From WHSW01 sp963846165 (GTDB taxonomy: Bacteria; Actinomycetota; Thermoleophilia; Solirubrobacterales; 70-9): 64,000 bases of DNA. The notes beneath the pieces were generated by a model. That model saw nothing but the letters and a program-made list of their open reading frames with translations. It was not told the DNA's origin and did no database searches. The first letter of the stretch is position 1. Each line of letters starts with the position of its first letter. The DNA lies in assembly GCA_963846165.1 (NCBI GenBank), contig CAWJUU010000003.1, positions 77,930 through 141,929 of the forward strand, read 5' to 3'. Of the stretch, positions 34,012 through 42,998 are shown piece by piece. A program made the translations under genes and the position numbers.

Positions 34012-34337
34012 GGCCGCCTGCCTGGTCCAGGCCGACATCAACGGCAACGGCGTCGTCGGCGACATCTTCGGCGCCACACCCGCCGAGTGGCCGCTCGTCG
34101 ACTACTCCTCCGGCGGCACCATCGGGCGCAAACCGCCGCCAGGCCGGTGGCGGCGGGGGCGTTCGTTCGCGACTGATCGGCACGGCCCGGTCGGGCGCGC
34201 CGGTCCGCCACACTGCGGACGTGAGCGAAACGCCGGACCCTCCGCACTTCGTCGCGTGATTCCGAAAGGTCCTGCGTCGGCCTCCCGGTGGTAGCGTTGC
34301 CGCGGATCGTTCAACGCCAACTCCGGAAGGGGTCGTG
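34012..34337. other. intergenic stretch without a supported gene
   Basis: The 326 bases between the XRE operator and the GFA-type gene have an open frame from 34010 (beginning MAACLVQADINGNGVVGDIF) that turns Arg/Pro-rich and resembles nothing I know. No RNA gene or repeat was seen. The GFA ribosome site GGAAGGGG lies at its end. Confidence 0.4.
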
Positions 34338-34727
34338 ATGACTGAAACGCTCAATGGAACGTGCTTGTGCGGGAGCGTGGAGTACGAGGTTCAGGATCCC
34401 CAGGCGCTGGGTTACTGCCACTGCACTCGCTGCCAGCACTGGACGGGCTCGAGCCTCGCGGGGGTGGTCGTGGCCAAGGACAACTTCAGGTTCACCAAAG
34501 GCGAGGACCTGGTCACGCGCTACGAGAGCGAACTCGCGCCCCGCAACTTCTGCAGCAAATGCGGCTCGAGCCTCTATGACGACCTCGGCGAGGTGTACTT
34601 CGTCGCCGCAGGACTGATGAGTGACCTCGACCTCGAACCGAGCTTTCACCAGCAGGTCGCATACAAGGCCAGCTGGCACCAGATCGGCGACGACGCGCCG
34701 CAGTTCGCCGAGATGCCGCCCGCCTGA
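34338..34727 (+). CDS. GFA-family (CENP-V/GFA domain) zinc protein
   Basis: 129 residues with the GFA fold and three zinc-ligand groups: GTCLCGSVEYEV near residue 9, YCHCTRCQHWTG near 30 and NFCSKCGSSLYD near 75. Family members include glutathione-dependent formaldehyde-activating proteins, but most have no assigned substrate. The ATG at 34338 follows GGAAGGGG; a GTG directly before it is also possible. It stands alone. Confidence 0.85.
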   Translation: MTETLNGTCLCGSVEYEVQDPQALGYCHCTRCQHWTGSSLAGVVVAKDNFRFTKGEDLVTRYESELAPRNFCSKCGSSLYDDLGEVYFVAAGLMSDLDLEPSFHQQVAYKASWHQIGDDAPQFAEMPPA

Positions 34728-34769
34728 CGCCCGGCGCATTCGCCGAGCAGGGCGCCGCCAGGTTGCGAA

Positions 34770-35087
34770 TCAGCGCCGGCGGCGATCGGCGAGCAACTGG
34801 TAGCGCAGCACGGCGTCGGCACGCAGGCGGGAGAGCCGCGCCCGCTCGTTTGCGTCGCCGGTCGCTGCGACCAGCGTGCCCAGCCTGGCGGCCTCCTTGC
34901 GCGCCTCGAGCTCTGGCGGCAGGCAGCCGGCATTGCGCAGGAGCTTGAAGCCCATGCGGAGCTCCGCGGGCACCCGCGAGAGGTCCTCGAGCTCAAGCGG
35001 CTCTCCCTGGCCGGGCAGGTTGTCGAACTCGCCCCGTGCGATCGCGGTGCGGATCTTCGACTCGGCGAGCCGTGCGAGAGCGTCCAA
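34770..35087 (-). CDS. DUF1992 protein (DnaJ homologue C28-like conserved domain)
   Basis: 105 residues beginning MDALARLAESKIRTAIARGE and continuing FDNLPGQGEPLELEDLSRVP, LRMGFKLLRNAGCLPPELEA: all three blocks define DUF1992 (YhdN-like). Function is unknown in bacteria; a chaperone-like role is suggested only from the eukaryotic name. The C-terminus is Arg-rich. It runs after the LuxR response regulator with a 31-base gap. Confidence 0.85.
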   Translation of the reverse strand: MDALARLAESKIRTAIARGEFDNLPGQGEPLELEDLSRVPAELRMGFKLLRNAGCLPPELEARKEAARLGTLVAATGDANERARLSRLRADAVLRYQLLADRRRR

Positions 35088-35118
35088 CGATGTCAGCGTA
35101 TCGCGGCTACGCCGGCGT

Positions 35119-35769
35119 TCAATCCACCAGCCGCCGCTCGACCGCCCAGCGGCTGAGCTCGTGGCGGTTGGAGAGCTGGAGCTTGCGGAGCACGGCGCTG
35201 ACGTGCGCCTCGACCGTCTTCGGTGAGATCGAGAGCTCGAGCGCGATCTCCTTGTAGAGGTAGCCGCGCGCGATCAGCCGCAGGACCTCGCGCTCGCGCA
35301 TCGTCAGCTGGTCGAGCTCGGGGTCGACCTCGGCCTCGGTGAGCTGTCCCGCAAAGGCGTCGAGGACGAATCCGGCCAGCCGGGGCGAGAAGACCGCGTC
35401 GCCGGCACGCACGCGCCGCACCGCGTCGGCGAGCTCGACTCCGGAGATCGTCTTGGTCACGTAACCGCGAGCGCCGGCGCGGATCACCGCGATCACGTCC
35501 TCGGCGGCATCCGAGACCGAGAGTGCGAGGAAGCGCTGCGCTGGGCTCTCGCCGGCGACCCGGCGGATCACCTCGACCCCGCCGCCACCCGGCATGTGCA
35601 CGTCCAGGAGCACGACGTCGGGGTGCTCGGCGGCGATCAGCCTGACCGCCTCCTCGACCGACCCCGCCTCGCCGCGGACGTCGACCAGCCCCTCGAGCTC
35701 CGCCCGCACGCCGCTGCGGAAGATCTCGTGGTCGTCGACGATGACGACGGTCGGCGCGGTCGCACTCAT
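35119..35769 (-). CDS. LuxR/NarL-family response regulator
   Basis: 216 residues. Receiver domain with acidic pocket VDDHE (residues 11-15), phospho-acceptor D56 in VVLLDVHMPGG and the conserved lysine K105 in YVTKTISG. The C-terminal LuxR helix-turn-helix is LTMREREVLRLIARGYLYKE then IALELSISPKTVEAHVSAVL. The paired kinase lies directly upstream with a four-base overlap. It probably controls the envelope-stress operon it belongs to. Confidence 0.94.
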   Translation of the reverse strand: MSATAPTVVIVDDHEIFRSGVRAELEGLVDVRGEAGSVEEAVRLIAAEHPDVVLLDVHMPGGGGVEVIRRVAGESPAQRFLALSVSDAAEDVIAVIRAGARGYVTKTISGVELADAVRRVRAGDAVFSPRLAGFVLDAFAGQLTEAEVDPELDQLTMREREVLRLIARGYLYKEIALELSISPKTVEAHVSAVLRKLQLSNRHELSRWAVERRLVD

Positions 35770-37026
35770 GCCGTCTCCAGCTCGATCACCAGCTCAACCT
35801 CGGTTCCCTCGCCCGGCGACGAGCGCACCGTGGCGGTGCCGCCGTTGCGCTCCATCCTGCCGACAATCGACTCCCTCAGCCCACGCCGATCCGCGGGAAC
35901 CGCCTCGGGCTCGAACCCCTCGCCGCGATCGCGGACGAACACCTGGGCTCGATCGCCGTCCATCTCTGCGTAGACCGCGATCGGGCTCGCGTCGGCGGCG
36001 AACTTGGCCGCGTTGGTGAGCGCCTCGCGGGTGGCCGCGACCAGCGCCTCGGCGGGACCGTCGAGCGGGCGGTCGCCGACCGTGACCACGTCGATCGCCA
36101 CCCCGTGGGCGTCCTCGACCTCGGCCGCCACGGCCTCGAGCGCGGCGGCAAGGCTGGCGCCGTCGCGACGGCGGTCGCCGTCGAAGAGCCAGGCTCGCAG
36201 CTCGCGCTCCTGGCGCCGGGCCAGCGCCGCCACCTCGCGCGGGTCGCCGGCGCGCTTCTGCATCAGGGTCAGGGTCTGGAGCACCGAGTCGTGCACGTGG
36301 GCGGCGAGCTCGGCGCGCTCCTGCGAGCGGATGCGCTCGGCGCGTTCGGTGGCCAGGTTCCGCCCCAGCCGCCAAAGGAAGGGAGCCAGGATCAGCGCCA
36401 GCGCCATCACGCCGACAAGGCTCGCGAGCACGACCTCGCGCGTCGCGCCGAGCGCGTCGTTGGCCGAGAGAAAGAGCAGCGCGGCGCCGACGACGAGCGC
36501 AATCCCGAAGCCGCCGCGGTAGAGGTCGGCGGGGCCCGACCGGCGTTGCGGCTCAGAGCTCGGGGACTGTGGCGATCCGGCCGGCGGCTCCAGGTCCTCT
36601 GCGACCGGCGCGGGGGCCATCGCCCGCGACTGGCGCCAGAGCAGGGCGCCACCCGCCGTGGCGAGGACGAGCGGCCAGATCAGCGCGTCGCTCCACCAGA
36701 TCCCGAGCTCGCGGAAGACGAGCAGGGCCGAGAGGGCGAGCAGCCCGGCGCCGGCCGCCACTCGCCAGCCGCCGCGGCGGACCCGCGGCGTTCTCTGCGT
36801 CTGATCGCGGCGGCCCCGCGGAGCTGCTCGCGGGGATCACGGCCCACGCCACCAGATAGGCGATCACGGCGACCCCGGCGGTCAAGATCGCGACCACCAG
36901 GAACCCGACCCGGAGCAGGATCGGATCGACCCCGAGCCGCTCGCCGAGCCCGGCGCAGACGCCGGCGACGACCCCGTTGTCGGGGTCGCGCCGGAGCGAG
37001 CTCGGCTTGGTCGCGGCGGCGTTCAC
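35766..37026 (-). CDS. PspC-domain sensor histidine kinase (one frameshift)
   Basis: About 419 residues. The N-terminal PspC domain (LRRDPDNGVVAGVCAGLGER, then VGFLVVAILTAGVAVIAYLV) is followed, after a shift near 36793, by PRVRRGGWRVAAGAGLLALS, two more helix pairs, a HisKA_3 dimerisation helix with the phospho-acceptor in AELAAHVHDSVLQTLTLMQK, and a HATPase domain (EALTNAAKFAADASPIAVYA, VRDRGEGFEP). Without the shift the PspC domain would be separate, but the fused form is known in other actinobacteria. GTG 37026 overlaps the small membrane gene. Confidence 0.87.
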
Positions 37027-37253
37027 TCCGCGCGTCTCGCGATCGGCGGTGGCCGGCTCGGCATCGGCGCCGGGCCGGGATCGCGCAGGCCGCTGACCAG
37101 CAGCGCCGTCCCAACGACCGCGGCGACGATCGCGCCGAGCCAGCCGAAGGTGAGCTCGATCGCATCGACCTGGTCGAGCAGCAACGCCGCGCCCAGGACG
37201 ACGACGCCGATCCCGGCGGCGAGCGAGACGTCGTCGCGGCGCTCAGCAGACAT
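37023..37253 (-). CDS. small two-helix membrane protein of the PspC operon
   Basis: 76 residues from the ATG at 37253: SLAAGIGVVVLGAALLLDQV and LGAIVAAVVGTALLVSGL are membrane helices. It overlaps both neighbours (ATG inside the LiaF-like gene, stop overlapping the kinase start), so it is translated within the envelope-stress operon. It resembles the LiaI/DUF5668-type small membrane partners, but the assignment is by context. Confidence 0.72.
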   Translation of the reverse strand: MSAERRDDVSLAAGIGVVVLGAALLLDQVDAIELTFGWLGAIVAAVVGTALLVSGLRDPGPAPMPSRPPPIARRAE

Positions 37254-38477
37254 CGGCGCGCTCCTCTCGGTCGCGGTCGAAGTCGGCGAACGGCGGGCCG
37301 CGATGCGCCGTCCCACTCGTTGAGCACCCTGAGCGCTCCGAAGTCGACCTCGGCCTCGAGCGCCAGCGACCGAGGGGCTCCGGCCTCAGCCTCGCGGGAG
37401 GCTCCGGCGCCCGGCGGCTCGGTCGGGGGCGCGGTCTGAACCTCGTCGAGGTCGAAGCCGTCGAGCCTCTGGCTGCCGAGGTCGAGCTCGCCGGCGCCGA
37501 CGTGGATGTCGGGCGTCACGCAGACTTCCTCCGGGACGACGACGACGGCATCACCGACGCCGAGATCGAGCTCGAGCGGGACCGGAGCCTCGGTCCTCTC
37601 CCAGTCGAACCCGCGCAGGTCGACGACCAGCTCGCCGACCCCGAGCTCGTAGCGGTCCTGAAGCTCGGTTGATGTCCGCCGGCGCGTAGTCGCGCTCGCC
37701 GATGCTGCCGGCGAAGCTGATGTCGGCGGCGGAGACTGCGCCGAGCGGCAGCGCGAGCGCGAGCGCGGGCGCGATCAACCACCGGGCGCCGCCCCGGAAA
37801 GCGGCGAGGGCAAGCAGCGCTCCGATCGCGACCACGACCACGGCGACCACCGTGCCGCCCCCGGTTGCGGCGACGAACGCGCTCGCCATCGCGAGCAAGC
37901 CCAGACCGATCGCGGCGACGATCGCAAGGGCGATCGCGGCCACCAGCCGTCCCCCGCGCAGCCGCTCTCCCGGCTCGCGGTCGCGCAGGATCGCGTAGGC
38001 GCCGGCTCCGATCGCGGCCAGCAACAGCAGGCCCCAGGGCCCGTCGCCGCCCCAGCCCCAGTCATCCCAGAAGACGAGCGATCCGGCGGCGGAGAGGACG
38101 ATCAGTACCCCGACGACGATCACGGCGATCCCGAGCCAGCCCGAGCGGTCGCTCGACTGCGACGGTTCCTGGCCCGGCGCAGGGTCGGCCGGAGTGAATA
38201 CCCACAGCGCCAGGTAAGCCAGCACGCCGAGTCCGCCGAAGAAGACCGAGATCGCGAAGGCGATCCGGATGATCACCGGATCGACCTGGAAGTAGCGCCC
38301 GAGGCCGCCGGCGACCCCGGCGATCATCCGATCGCCGCGGCTGCGCAGCAGACGCTTCGGGCCAGGCCCCTCCTCGATCGCCTCGGTGGGAGCGGTCTCG
38401 GGCCCGGCGGCGCCCGCCTGTTCGGGCTTCTCGGGCTCCTCGGGCGGGGCCGGCGTGGTGCGTTCCTCGTCGTTCAT
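37243..38477 (-). CDS. PspC-domain protein with LiaF-like C-terminal domain (two frameshifts)
   Basis: About 410 residues. A Pro/Glu-rich cytoplasmic start leads into a PspC domain (LLRSRGDRMIAGVAGGLGRY, IRIAFAISVFFGGLGVLAYL), five more helices, and a C-terminal beta domain. After a shift near 37674 the frame reads ELQDRYELGVGELVVDLRGF and VVVVPEEVCVTPDIHVGAGE, like LiaF/DUF2154 proteins; a second shift near 37305 gives FADFDRDREERADVC and the stop at 37243. First gene of a four-gene operon with a histidine kinase and response regulator; LiaF-type proteins repress such kinases. Confidence 0.82.
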
Positions 38478-38546
38478 CTCGGGTCTCCGATGGTCTACAG
38501 CGATGGACGACTCGATGTTGGCCGGGGAAAGCGCCGGTGTCTATTG

Positions 38547-38567
38547 GGGATCACCCTCAGTGATCCC
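38547..38567. terminator. hairpin GGGATCAC-cctca-GTGATCCC
   Basis: A perfect eight-pair stem with a five-base loop, 22 bases past the bifunctional nuclease stop on the minus strand and 70 bases before the PspC operon. It probably ends the nuclease transcript, or serves as an operator of the PspC operon; no T-tract is present. Confidence 0.5.
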
Positions 38568-38589
38568 GCATCGATCCCGCGGACGGGAA

Positions 38590-39129
38590 CTAGGACTCGG
38601 CGCCGCCGGCGAAGTCCTCGGGGGAGACCTCGTCGAGGAAGTCCTTGAACTTCTCGACGACCTCCTCCTGGTCCTCGACCTCGTGCTCGAACTCGATCGA
38701 GGACTCCTCGATCACGTCCTCGGCCGCGAAGATCGGCGCCTGGCAGCGGACCGCGAGCGCGATCGCGTCGGAGGGCCGCGAGTCGATCTCGATCTCCGAG
38801 CCGTTGACGGAGATCGTGATCGAGGCGTAGAAGGTGTTGTCGCGCAGCTCGGTCACCGAGACGCGCTCGCACTTGGCCTCGAGCTGCTCGAGCAGGTCGT
38901 TGAGCAGGTCGTGGGTCATCGGCCGCGGCGTCTGTGCGCCCTGGAGCTTCATCAGGATCGCGGCGGCCTCGGGGTGCCCGATCCAGATCGGCAGGAAGCG
39001 GTTGCCGTCGACCGTCTTCAGCAGCACGATCGGCTGCTTGCCGACCATGTCGAAGCTGACGCCGTAGATCTGCATCTGCTGCATGTGCTCAACTACCGTC
39101 CGGGGCTCGCTTGCGTGCCTGAGCGCCAT
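38590..39129 (-). CDS. bifunctional nuclease (BFN/DUF151) family protein
   Basis: 179 residues: MQIYGVSFDMVGKQPIVLLK, LPIWIGHPEAAAILMKLQGA and SRPSDAIALAVRCQAPIFAA are the BFN blocks. The C-terminus is an acidic helix (EDQEEVVEKFKDFLDEV). Plant BFN proteins have RNase/DNase activity; bacterial roles are not settled. An internal ATG giving MQQMQIYGV is an equally likely start, which would shorten the protein by 15 residues. Confidence 0.9.
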   Translation of the reverse strand: MALRHASEPRTVVEHMQQMQIYGVSFDMVGKQPIVLLKTVDGNRFLPIWIGHPEAAAILMKLQGAQTPRPMTHDLLNDLLEQLEAKCERVSVTELRDNTFYASITISVNGSEIEIDSRPSDAIALAVRCQAPIFAAEDVIEESSIEFEHEVEDQEEVVEKFKDFLDEVSPEDFAGGAES

Positions 39130-39189
39130 TATAGGTGCGCTCTATCCGGGCCCCGGTGCGAGAATCGCAGGGCGCGCGCAACCGTTAGG

Positions 39190-39263
39190 TGGGCGATCGT
39201 GGACTCGAACCACGGACCTCGTCCTTATCAGAGACGCGCTCTAACCAACTGAGCTAATCGCCC
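39190..39263 (-). tRNA. tRNA-Ile(GAT)
   Basis: On the minus strand acceptor GGGCGAT pairs with ATCGCCC; D arm GCTC-AGTTGGTTA-GAGC; anticodon loop CTGATAA with GAT; T arm CGTGG-TTCGAGT-CCACG; discriminator A. 74 bases, no encoded CCA. It stands outside an rRNA operon. Confidence 0.95.
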
Positions 39264-39306
39264 TCGGACCGGGCATTCTAGAAGAGCCTTGCCGCGACGA
39301 CCCGAC

Positions 39307-39906
39307 ATGCCACCGCTGCGGCGGGAGGATCTCGCCGCCGACCCGATCGAGCAGTTTCGGGCCTGGGCCGAGCGCGCCGAGCGCGAGGTGCCGCTGCCCG
39401 AGGCGATGGCGCTGGCGACCGTCGACGCGCAAGGACGGCCCGACGCGCGCATGGTCCTGCTCAAGGGAATCGGTGCTGACGGCTTCCGGTTCTTCACCAA
39501 CTACGAGTCGGCGAAGGCCGAGCAGATCGGCGCTTCGGCGTTCGCGGCCGTGGTGGTCTACTGGCGCGAGCTCGATCGTCAGGTGCGAGCACGGGGCGCG
39601 GTCGAGAAGCTGCCGGAGGCCGACTCGGACGCCTATTTCGCCACCCGCCCGCGCGACTCCCAGCTCGGCGCCTGGGCATCGCCGCAGTCGCAGCCGATCG
39701 GCTCGCGCGACGAGCTCGACGCGCGGCTGGCCGAGCTCGAGGCGCGGTTCGAGGGCGAGGACGTCGCCCGGCCGGCGCACTGGGGCGGCTACCTCCTGCG
39801 CCCCGAGACGATCGAGTTCTGGCAGGGCCAGGTCGGCCGCCTGCACGACCGCTTCCTCTACAGCCGCGACGGTGACGGCTGGCGGATCGAGCGCCTCGGG
39901 CCCTAG
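39307..39906 (+). CDS. pdxH: pyridoxamine 5'-phosphate oxidase
   Basis: FMN-dependent oxidation of pyridoxine/pyridoxamine 5'-phosphate to PLP, 199 residues from the ATG at 39307 (a TTG 18 bases upstream is in frame). Key blocks: EAMALATVDAQGRPDARMVL, FFTNYESAKAEQI, ARGAVEKLPEADSDAYFATR, and the C-terminal signature FWQGQVGRLHDRFLYSRDG with the substrate-binding arginines. Complete and intact. PLP is needed by HemL nearby, although the genes are not linked in an operon. Confidence 0.94.
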   Translation: MPPLRREDLAADPIEQFRAWAERAEREVPLPEAMALATVDAQGRPDARMVLLKGIGADGFRFFTNYESAKAEQIGASAFAAVVVYWRELDRQVRARGAVEKLPEADSDAYFATRPRDSQLGAWASPQSQPIGSRDELDARLAELEARFEGEDVARPAHWGGYLLRPETIEFWQGQVGRLHDRFLYSRDGDGWRIERLGP

Positions 39907-39935
39907 TCGGCAGGCGGTCGCAAGGACCCGAGTCC

Positions 39936-40162
39936 GAGCTCGACAACGTCCGTTTCGCCCGCGACGTCGCGGGCAGCGGCGACACCGGTTCGAGGACGAA
40001 ACACTCCACGCGGATGTGAAGGTCCGCGGCCCAGCCGGCGAGGACGGCCATCTGCGGATCCATGGCGCGTGGTTCTCGTTCTATAACAAGCCCGCGAGCT
40101 CGTTCAAGCTCCGCGGGCGGCTCGGCGGCCACGAGGTCGCGCTCCGAGTCCCGGCGTCGTAG
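39936..40162 (+). pseudogene. gene fragment encoding a strand-rich C-terminus
   Basis: A reading frame with a shift near 39982 gives ELDNVRFARDVAGSGDTGSR, then FEDETLHADVKVRGPAGEDG, LRIHGAWFSFYNKPASSFKL and RGRLGGHEVALRVPAS, stopping at 40162. The composition is that of a real secreted beta-sandwich C-terminus, but no start or N-terminal domain is visible. It may be a remnant or a frameshifted small gene. Confidence 0.35.
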
Positions 40163-40189
40163 GGCGGCTAGGAGCCTGGCGCAACGGAG

Positions 40190-40217
40190 TAACGCTCTGG
40201 ACGACGAGTGAGCGTTA
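40190..40217. promoter_or_regulatory. perfect inverted repeat TAACGCTC / GAGCGTTA
   Basis: Eight-base arms separated by 12 bases, about 160 bases upstream of the acetyltransferase. Operator-like in spacing; regulator unknown. Confidence 0.4.
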
Positions 40218-40245
40218 TCGATCTATCCGAAGGGAGTTTTAGGAT

Positions 40246-40259
40246 CGAACGTATGTTTG
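40246..40259. promoter_or_regulatory. LexA (SOS) box-like sequence
   Basis: CGAACGTATGTTTG fits the Gram-positive consensus CGAAC-N4-GTTYG. It lies about 120-135 bases before the GNAT start. A single match, so weak. Confidence 0.3.
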
Positions 40260-40377
40260 CTCTCCCTCCTGCAGATCTGCGGTGCACTCACAGGACCGAG
40301 GGCACCAGTCCACGGGCAGGAATGCCATTCGTCGTCCGAAGCGATACGGTCCGCCACCGTCCGACGAAACCGGCCGT

Positions 40378-40872
40378 ATGGCACAGTCCGACGGGATGAG
40401 TCATCAGGTGCGCGCGGCTCGCTTCGATGATCTTGAGGCCTGCCTCCAGATCGTCCGTGCCTCGCCGGACTTCTTCACCGAGGATGTTCCCATCCGGGTG
40501 CGGGGCGATCTGGAGCGGCACGACGGTTGGGTCATTGTCGAGGCCGGGGAGATCGTGGGCTTCGTCATTGTCGATCGGCGCACGTCGCAGGCGGCGGAGG
40601 TCTTGTGGATCGCCGTGGAGCCCGATCGACGCGACTCAGGCTACGGAACCCGGCTGCTGAATCACGTGCTCGGCGTACTACGCGATCAGGGCATTGCCCT
40701 GATCGAAGTGAAGACGCTCGATCGCTCCGCGGGCTATGCGCCCTATGAAGCGACGCAAGCCTTCTACGAGCGCAATGGCTTCGTACAGATCGACTGCATC
40801 GACGAGCTCCCCGGCTGGCCACCGGGGAACCCCGCCGCCATCTATGTCGCCGCCCTAGAGACGACGAGGTGA
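40378..40872 (+). CDS. GNAT-family acetyltransferase
   Basis: 164 residues (158 if the ATG at 40396 is used). Acetyl-CoA-binding motif A is VAVEP-like: LWIAVEPDRRDSGYGTRLLN, with the R/Q-x-x-G-x-G/A loop as RDSGYGTRLL, and the C-terminal strand AFYERNGFVQIDCIDELPGW closes the fold. An N-terminal segment RAARFDDLEACLQIVRASPD is typical. Acceptor unknown. Codon use is slightly less GC-biased than the neighbours, suggesting later arrival. Confidence 0.85.
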   Translation: MAQSDGMSHQVRAARFDDLEACLQIVRASPDFFTEDVPIRVRGDLERHDGWVIVEAGEIVGFVIVDRRTSQAAEVLWIAVEPDRRDSGYGTRLLNHVLGVLRDQGIALIEVKTLDRSAGYAPYEATQAFYERNGFVQIDCIDELPGWPPGNPAAIYVAALETTR

Positions 40873-40923
40873 CAGGATGCCGCCGGATCCGATTCCAGCG
40901 TGCGATTCGCCTCTCGGCGAGGG

Positions 40924-41292
40924 CTAGGAGCCCGCGGCCGGCGGCTGGTGCAGGCCGAAGCTCGAGCCCTGGTCGTCGCGGCAGAGCGCGAAGCGCCCGT
41001 ACTCGGAGTCTGCGTCGGGATCGGCTCCGGGTGAGGGCTCGACGCTGCCGCCGAGCTCATGCACTTGCTCGAGCGCCCGATCCATGTCGTCGACCCGGAA
41101 GAACAGGTACGGGCTCGCGCCCTCGTCGCCGCCGTGCAGACCGCCGTCGATTCCCGGCGTGCGGATGACCGAGCCCGAGGCGTCTCCCGACGGGCCGGGC
41201 TCGAACTCCCAGCCGAGCAGCTCGCCGTAGAACGCCCGTGCCCTCGCCGCGTTGGCGACGCCGATCTCGAACCAGCTCGGCGCGCCGCTCAT
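40924..41292 (-). CDS. VOC-family (glyoxalase/bleomycin resistance-like) protein
   Basis: 122 residues with two beta-alpha-beta-beta-beta half-repeats: FEIGVANAARARAFYGELLG at the start and PYLFFRVDDMDRALEQVHEL in the second half, ending RFALCRDDQGSSFGLHQPP. This is the compact actinobacterial VOC type with unknown ligand. It is three bases downstream of parB but unlikely to be functionally related. Confidence 0.88.
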   Translation of the reverse strand: MSGAPSWFEIGVANAARARAFYGELLGWEFEPGPSGDASGSVIRTPGIDGGLHGGDEGASPYLFFRVDDMDRALEQVHELGGSVEPSPGADPDADSEYGRFALCRDDQGSSFGLHQPPAAGS

Positions 41293-41295
41293 CCG

Positions 41296-42149
41296 CTAGG
41301 CGCGGCCGATGCCGCGCGAGAACTCGATCAGCTCGTCGAGGCCCTCGAAGTGCAGTTCGGCGCGTAGCCCCTTGCGCGCCGGGCGGACGCGGACGCCGTG
41401 GCCGAAGGCCTCCTCGAGCGCCTCCTCGGCGCGCAGCATCGCCGCCTCCTGGTCGGGGTGGACGGCGGCCGTGGTGGCGCGAATGGCCCCCGCCGCCCGT
41501 GCCCGGTTCTCGGTCTCGCGAACCGACCAGCCGGCGGCGACCGCGTCGCGCGCGAGCCGACGGCGAACGTCGTCGCCCTTGGCGATCAGGATCGCACGCC
41601 CGTGGCCCTCGGATGAGCTCGCCCGACGGAGAGCAGGTCGAGGATCTCGTCGGGGAGGTCGAGCAAGCGAATCAGGTTCGAGATCGCCGGCCGGGTGCGG
41701 CCGAGGCGGCCGGCGAGCTCCTCCTTGGTCAGGCCGAGGTCGTCGACGAGCGTCGCGCACGCACGAGCCTCATCGACCGGGTTGAGGTCTTCACGGGCTA
41801 CGTTCTCGATCAGCGCCGTCTGCATCCGGTGGGTCTCGTCCTGGTCGCGAAGCAGGGCGGGCACCGTCTCGAGCCCGGCCTCGCGGGCCGCTCGCCAGCG
41901 CCGCTCGCCGGCGATCAACTCATAGCGGCCGTCGGCGAGCGGCCGTACGAGCAGCGGCTGGATCACCCCGGCCTCGGCGATCGATTCGGCGAGGGCCGAG
42001 ATCGACTCGGGGTGCAGATGGCGACGCGGCTGGTTGGGGTTCGGCTGGATCAGCTCGACCGGGACCTCGCGGTAGGCGGGCTCGCCCGGACCCGTCTCGG
42101 GGAGGATCGCCGCCAAGCCGCGGCCCATGCCGCGGGCGCCGGCGCTCAT
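41296..42149 (-). CDS. parB: chromosome-partitioning protein ParB (one frameshift)
   Basis: About 285 residues; CTPase clamp that binds parS and loads near oriC. The N-terminal CTP-binding domain has YREVPVELIQPNPNQPRRHL and LIAGERRWRAAREAGLETVP (the GERRxRA box), then ENVAREDLNPVDEARA, the helix-turn-helix LTKEELAGRLGRTRPAISNL. Near 41622 the frame shifts; the other frame continues SSEGHGRAILIAKGDDVRRR and ends in the dimer domain with EFSRGIGRA. The ATG overlaps the parA stop. Confidence 0.93.
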
Positions 42150-42930
42150 GCAGCGACCGCCTCGGAAGCGGCTTCGCGAGCTTCGAGCTCGCCGGCGAGC
42201 GCCTCGTAGGCCCTCGCTCCACGCGAGCTCGGGGCGTGCACCGACACCGGGACGCCATAGCTCGGAGCCTCGGCGAGGCGGACGCTGCGGGGGATCACCG
42301 TATCGAACACATGTTCGGGTAAATGGCCGCGCAGCTCCGACTCGACATCACTGCGCGAGACGGGTGCGCTCATCGTGCATGGTGATCAGCACCCCGGTCA
42401 GAACCAGCGCCGGGTTGAGGTCGCGCGCGGATCAGGTCGAGCGTCTCGAGGAACTGGACCAACCCCTCGAGGGCGAGGTACTCGGCCTGCACCGGGACGA
42501 TCACCCGGTCGGCGGCGGCGAGCGCGTTCACGGTCACCGGGCCGAGCGACGGCGGGCAGTCGAGCAGGGTGAGCGCAAAGCGCTCGCGGACCGGTCCGAG
42601 CCCGTCGCGAAGCCGGCGCTCGTAGCCGTTCATCCGCGGCAACTCGACCGAGGCGCCGGCGAGGTCGCGGCTCGCGGGGACGATCCAGAGGTTGTCTGGA
42701 CCCGCGGGTCGGGCCGCAACGGCGACCGACGTCTCCCCGCAGAGGCATTCGTATGACGACGGGGTGCAGTCACGATCAAGGCCGAGGGCGACCGTGGCGT
42801 TGCACTGCGGGTCGAGATCGACGAGCAGCACCTGGCGCCCGGCGGCGGCGGCGCTGGCCGCGAGGTTGACGGCGGTCGTCGTCTTGCCCACTCCACCCTT
42901 CTGGTTGGCGATCGCGTAGACGGCGGTCAT
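42146..42930 (-). CDS. parA: chromosome-partitioning ATPase ParA/Soj (two frameshifts)
   Basis: About 261 residues. Deviant Walker A KGGVGKTTTAVNLAAS, A' motif in LLVDLDPQCNATVALGL, Walker B LTLLDCPPSLGPVT, then IVPVQAEYLALEGLVQFLET. An extra base near 42413 hides the continuation LNPALVLTGVLITMHDERTR, and an extra a at 42350 (plus strand) hides the junction to DVESELRGHLPEHVFDTVIP; after that RSVRLAEAPSYGVPV follows, the typical end. It acts with ParB in origin segregation. Confidence 0.94.
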
Positions 42931-42998
42931 CCGCTCCGACCTTAGCGTGCGCGACAGGCGGCGCCGTGCGGCTCTGCGCCAGTTAGGCGCCGTCTAGC

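Larger units (their letters stand above)
40163..40377. other. lower-GC intergenic stretch with dyad and SOS-like site
   Basis: This gap upstream of the GNAT gene is visibly less GC-rich than its surroundings. It holds an inverted repeat TAACGCTC (40190-40197) / GAGCGTTA (40210-40217) and a LexA-box-like CGAAC-gtat-GTTTG (40246-40259). An open frame from 40208 has no recognisable content. Confidence 0.5.

Noticed and set aside
34010..34294. Open frame of 94 residues starting in the XRE operator
   Set aside because: After about 40 residues it becomes Arg/Pro-rich, has no ribosome site and no recognisable similarity.
42304..42317. Perfect LexA-type palindrome CGAACACATGTTCG
   Set aside because: It lies inside the parA coding sequence for the conserved EHVFDTVIP segment, not at a promoter; probably coincidence.
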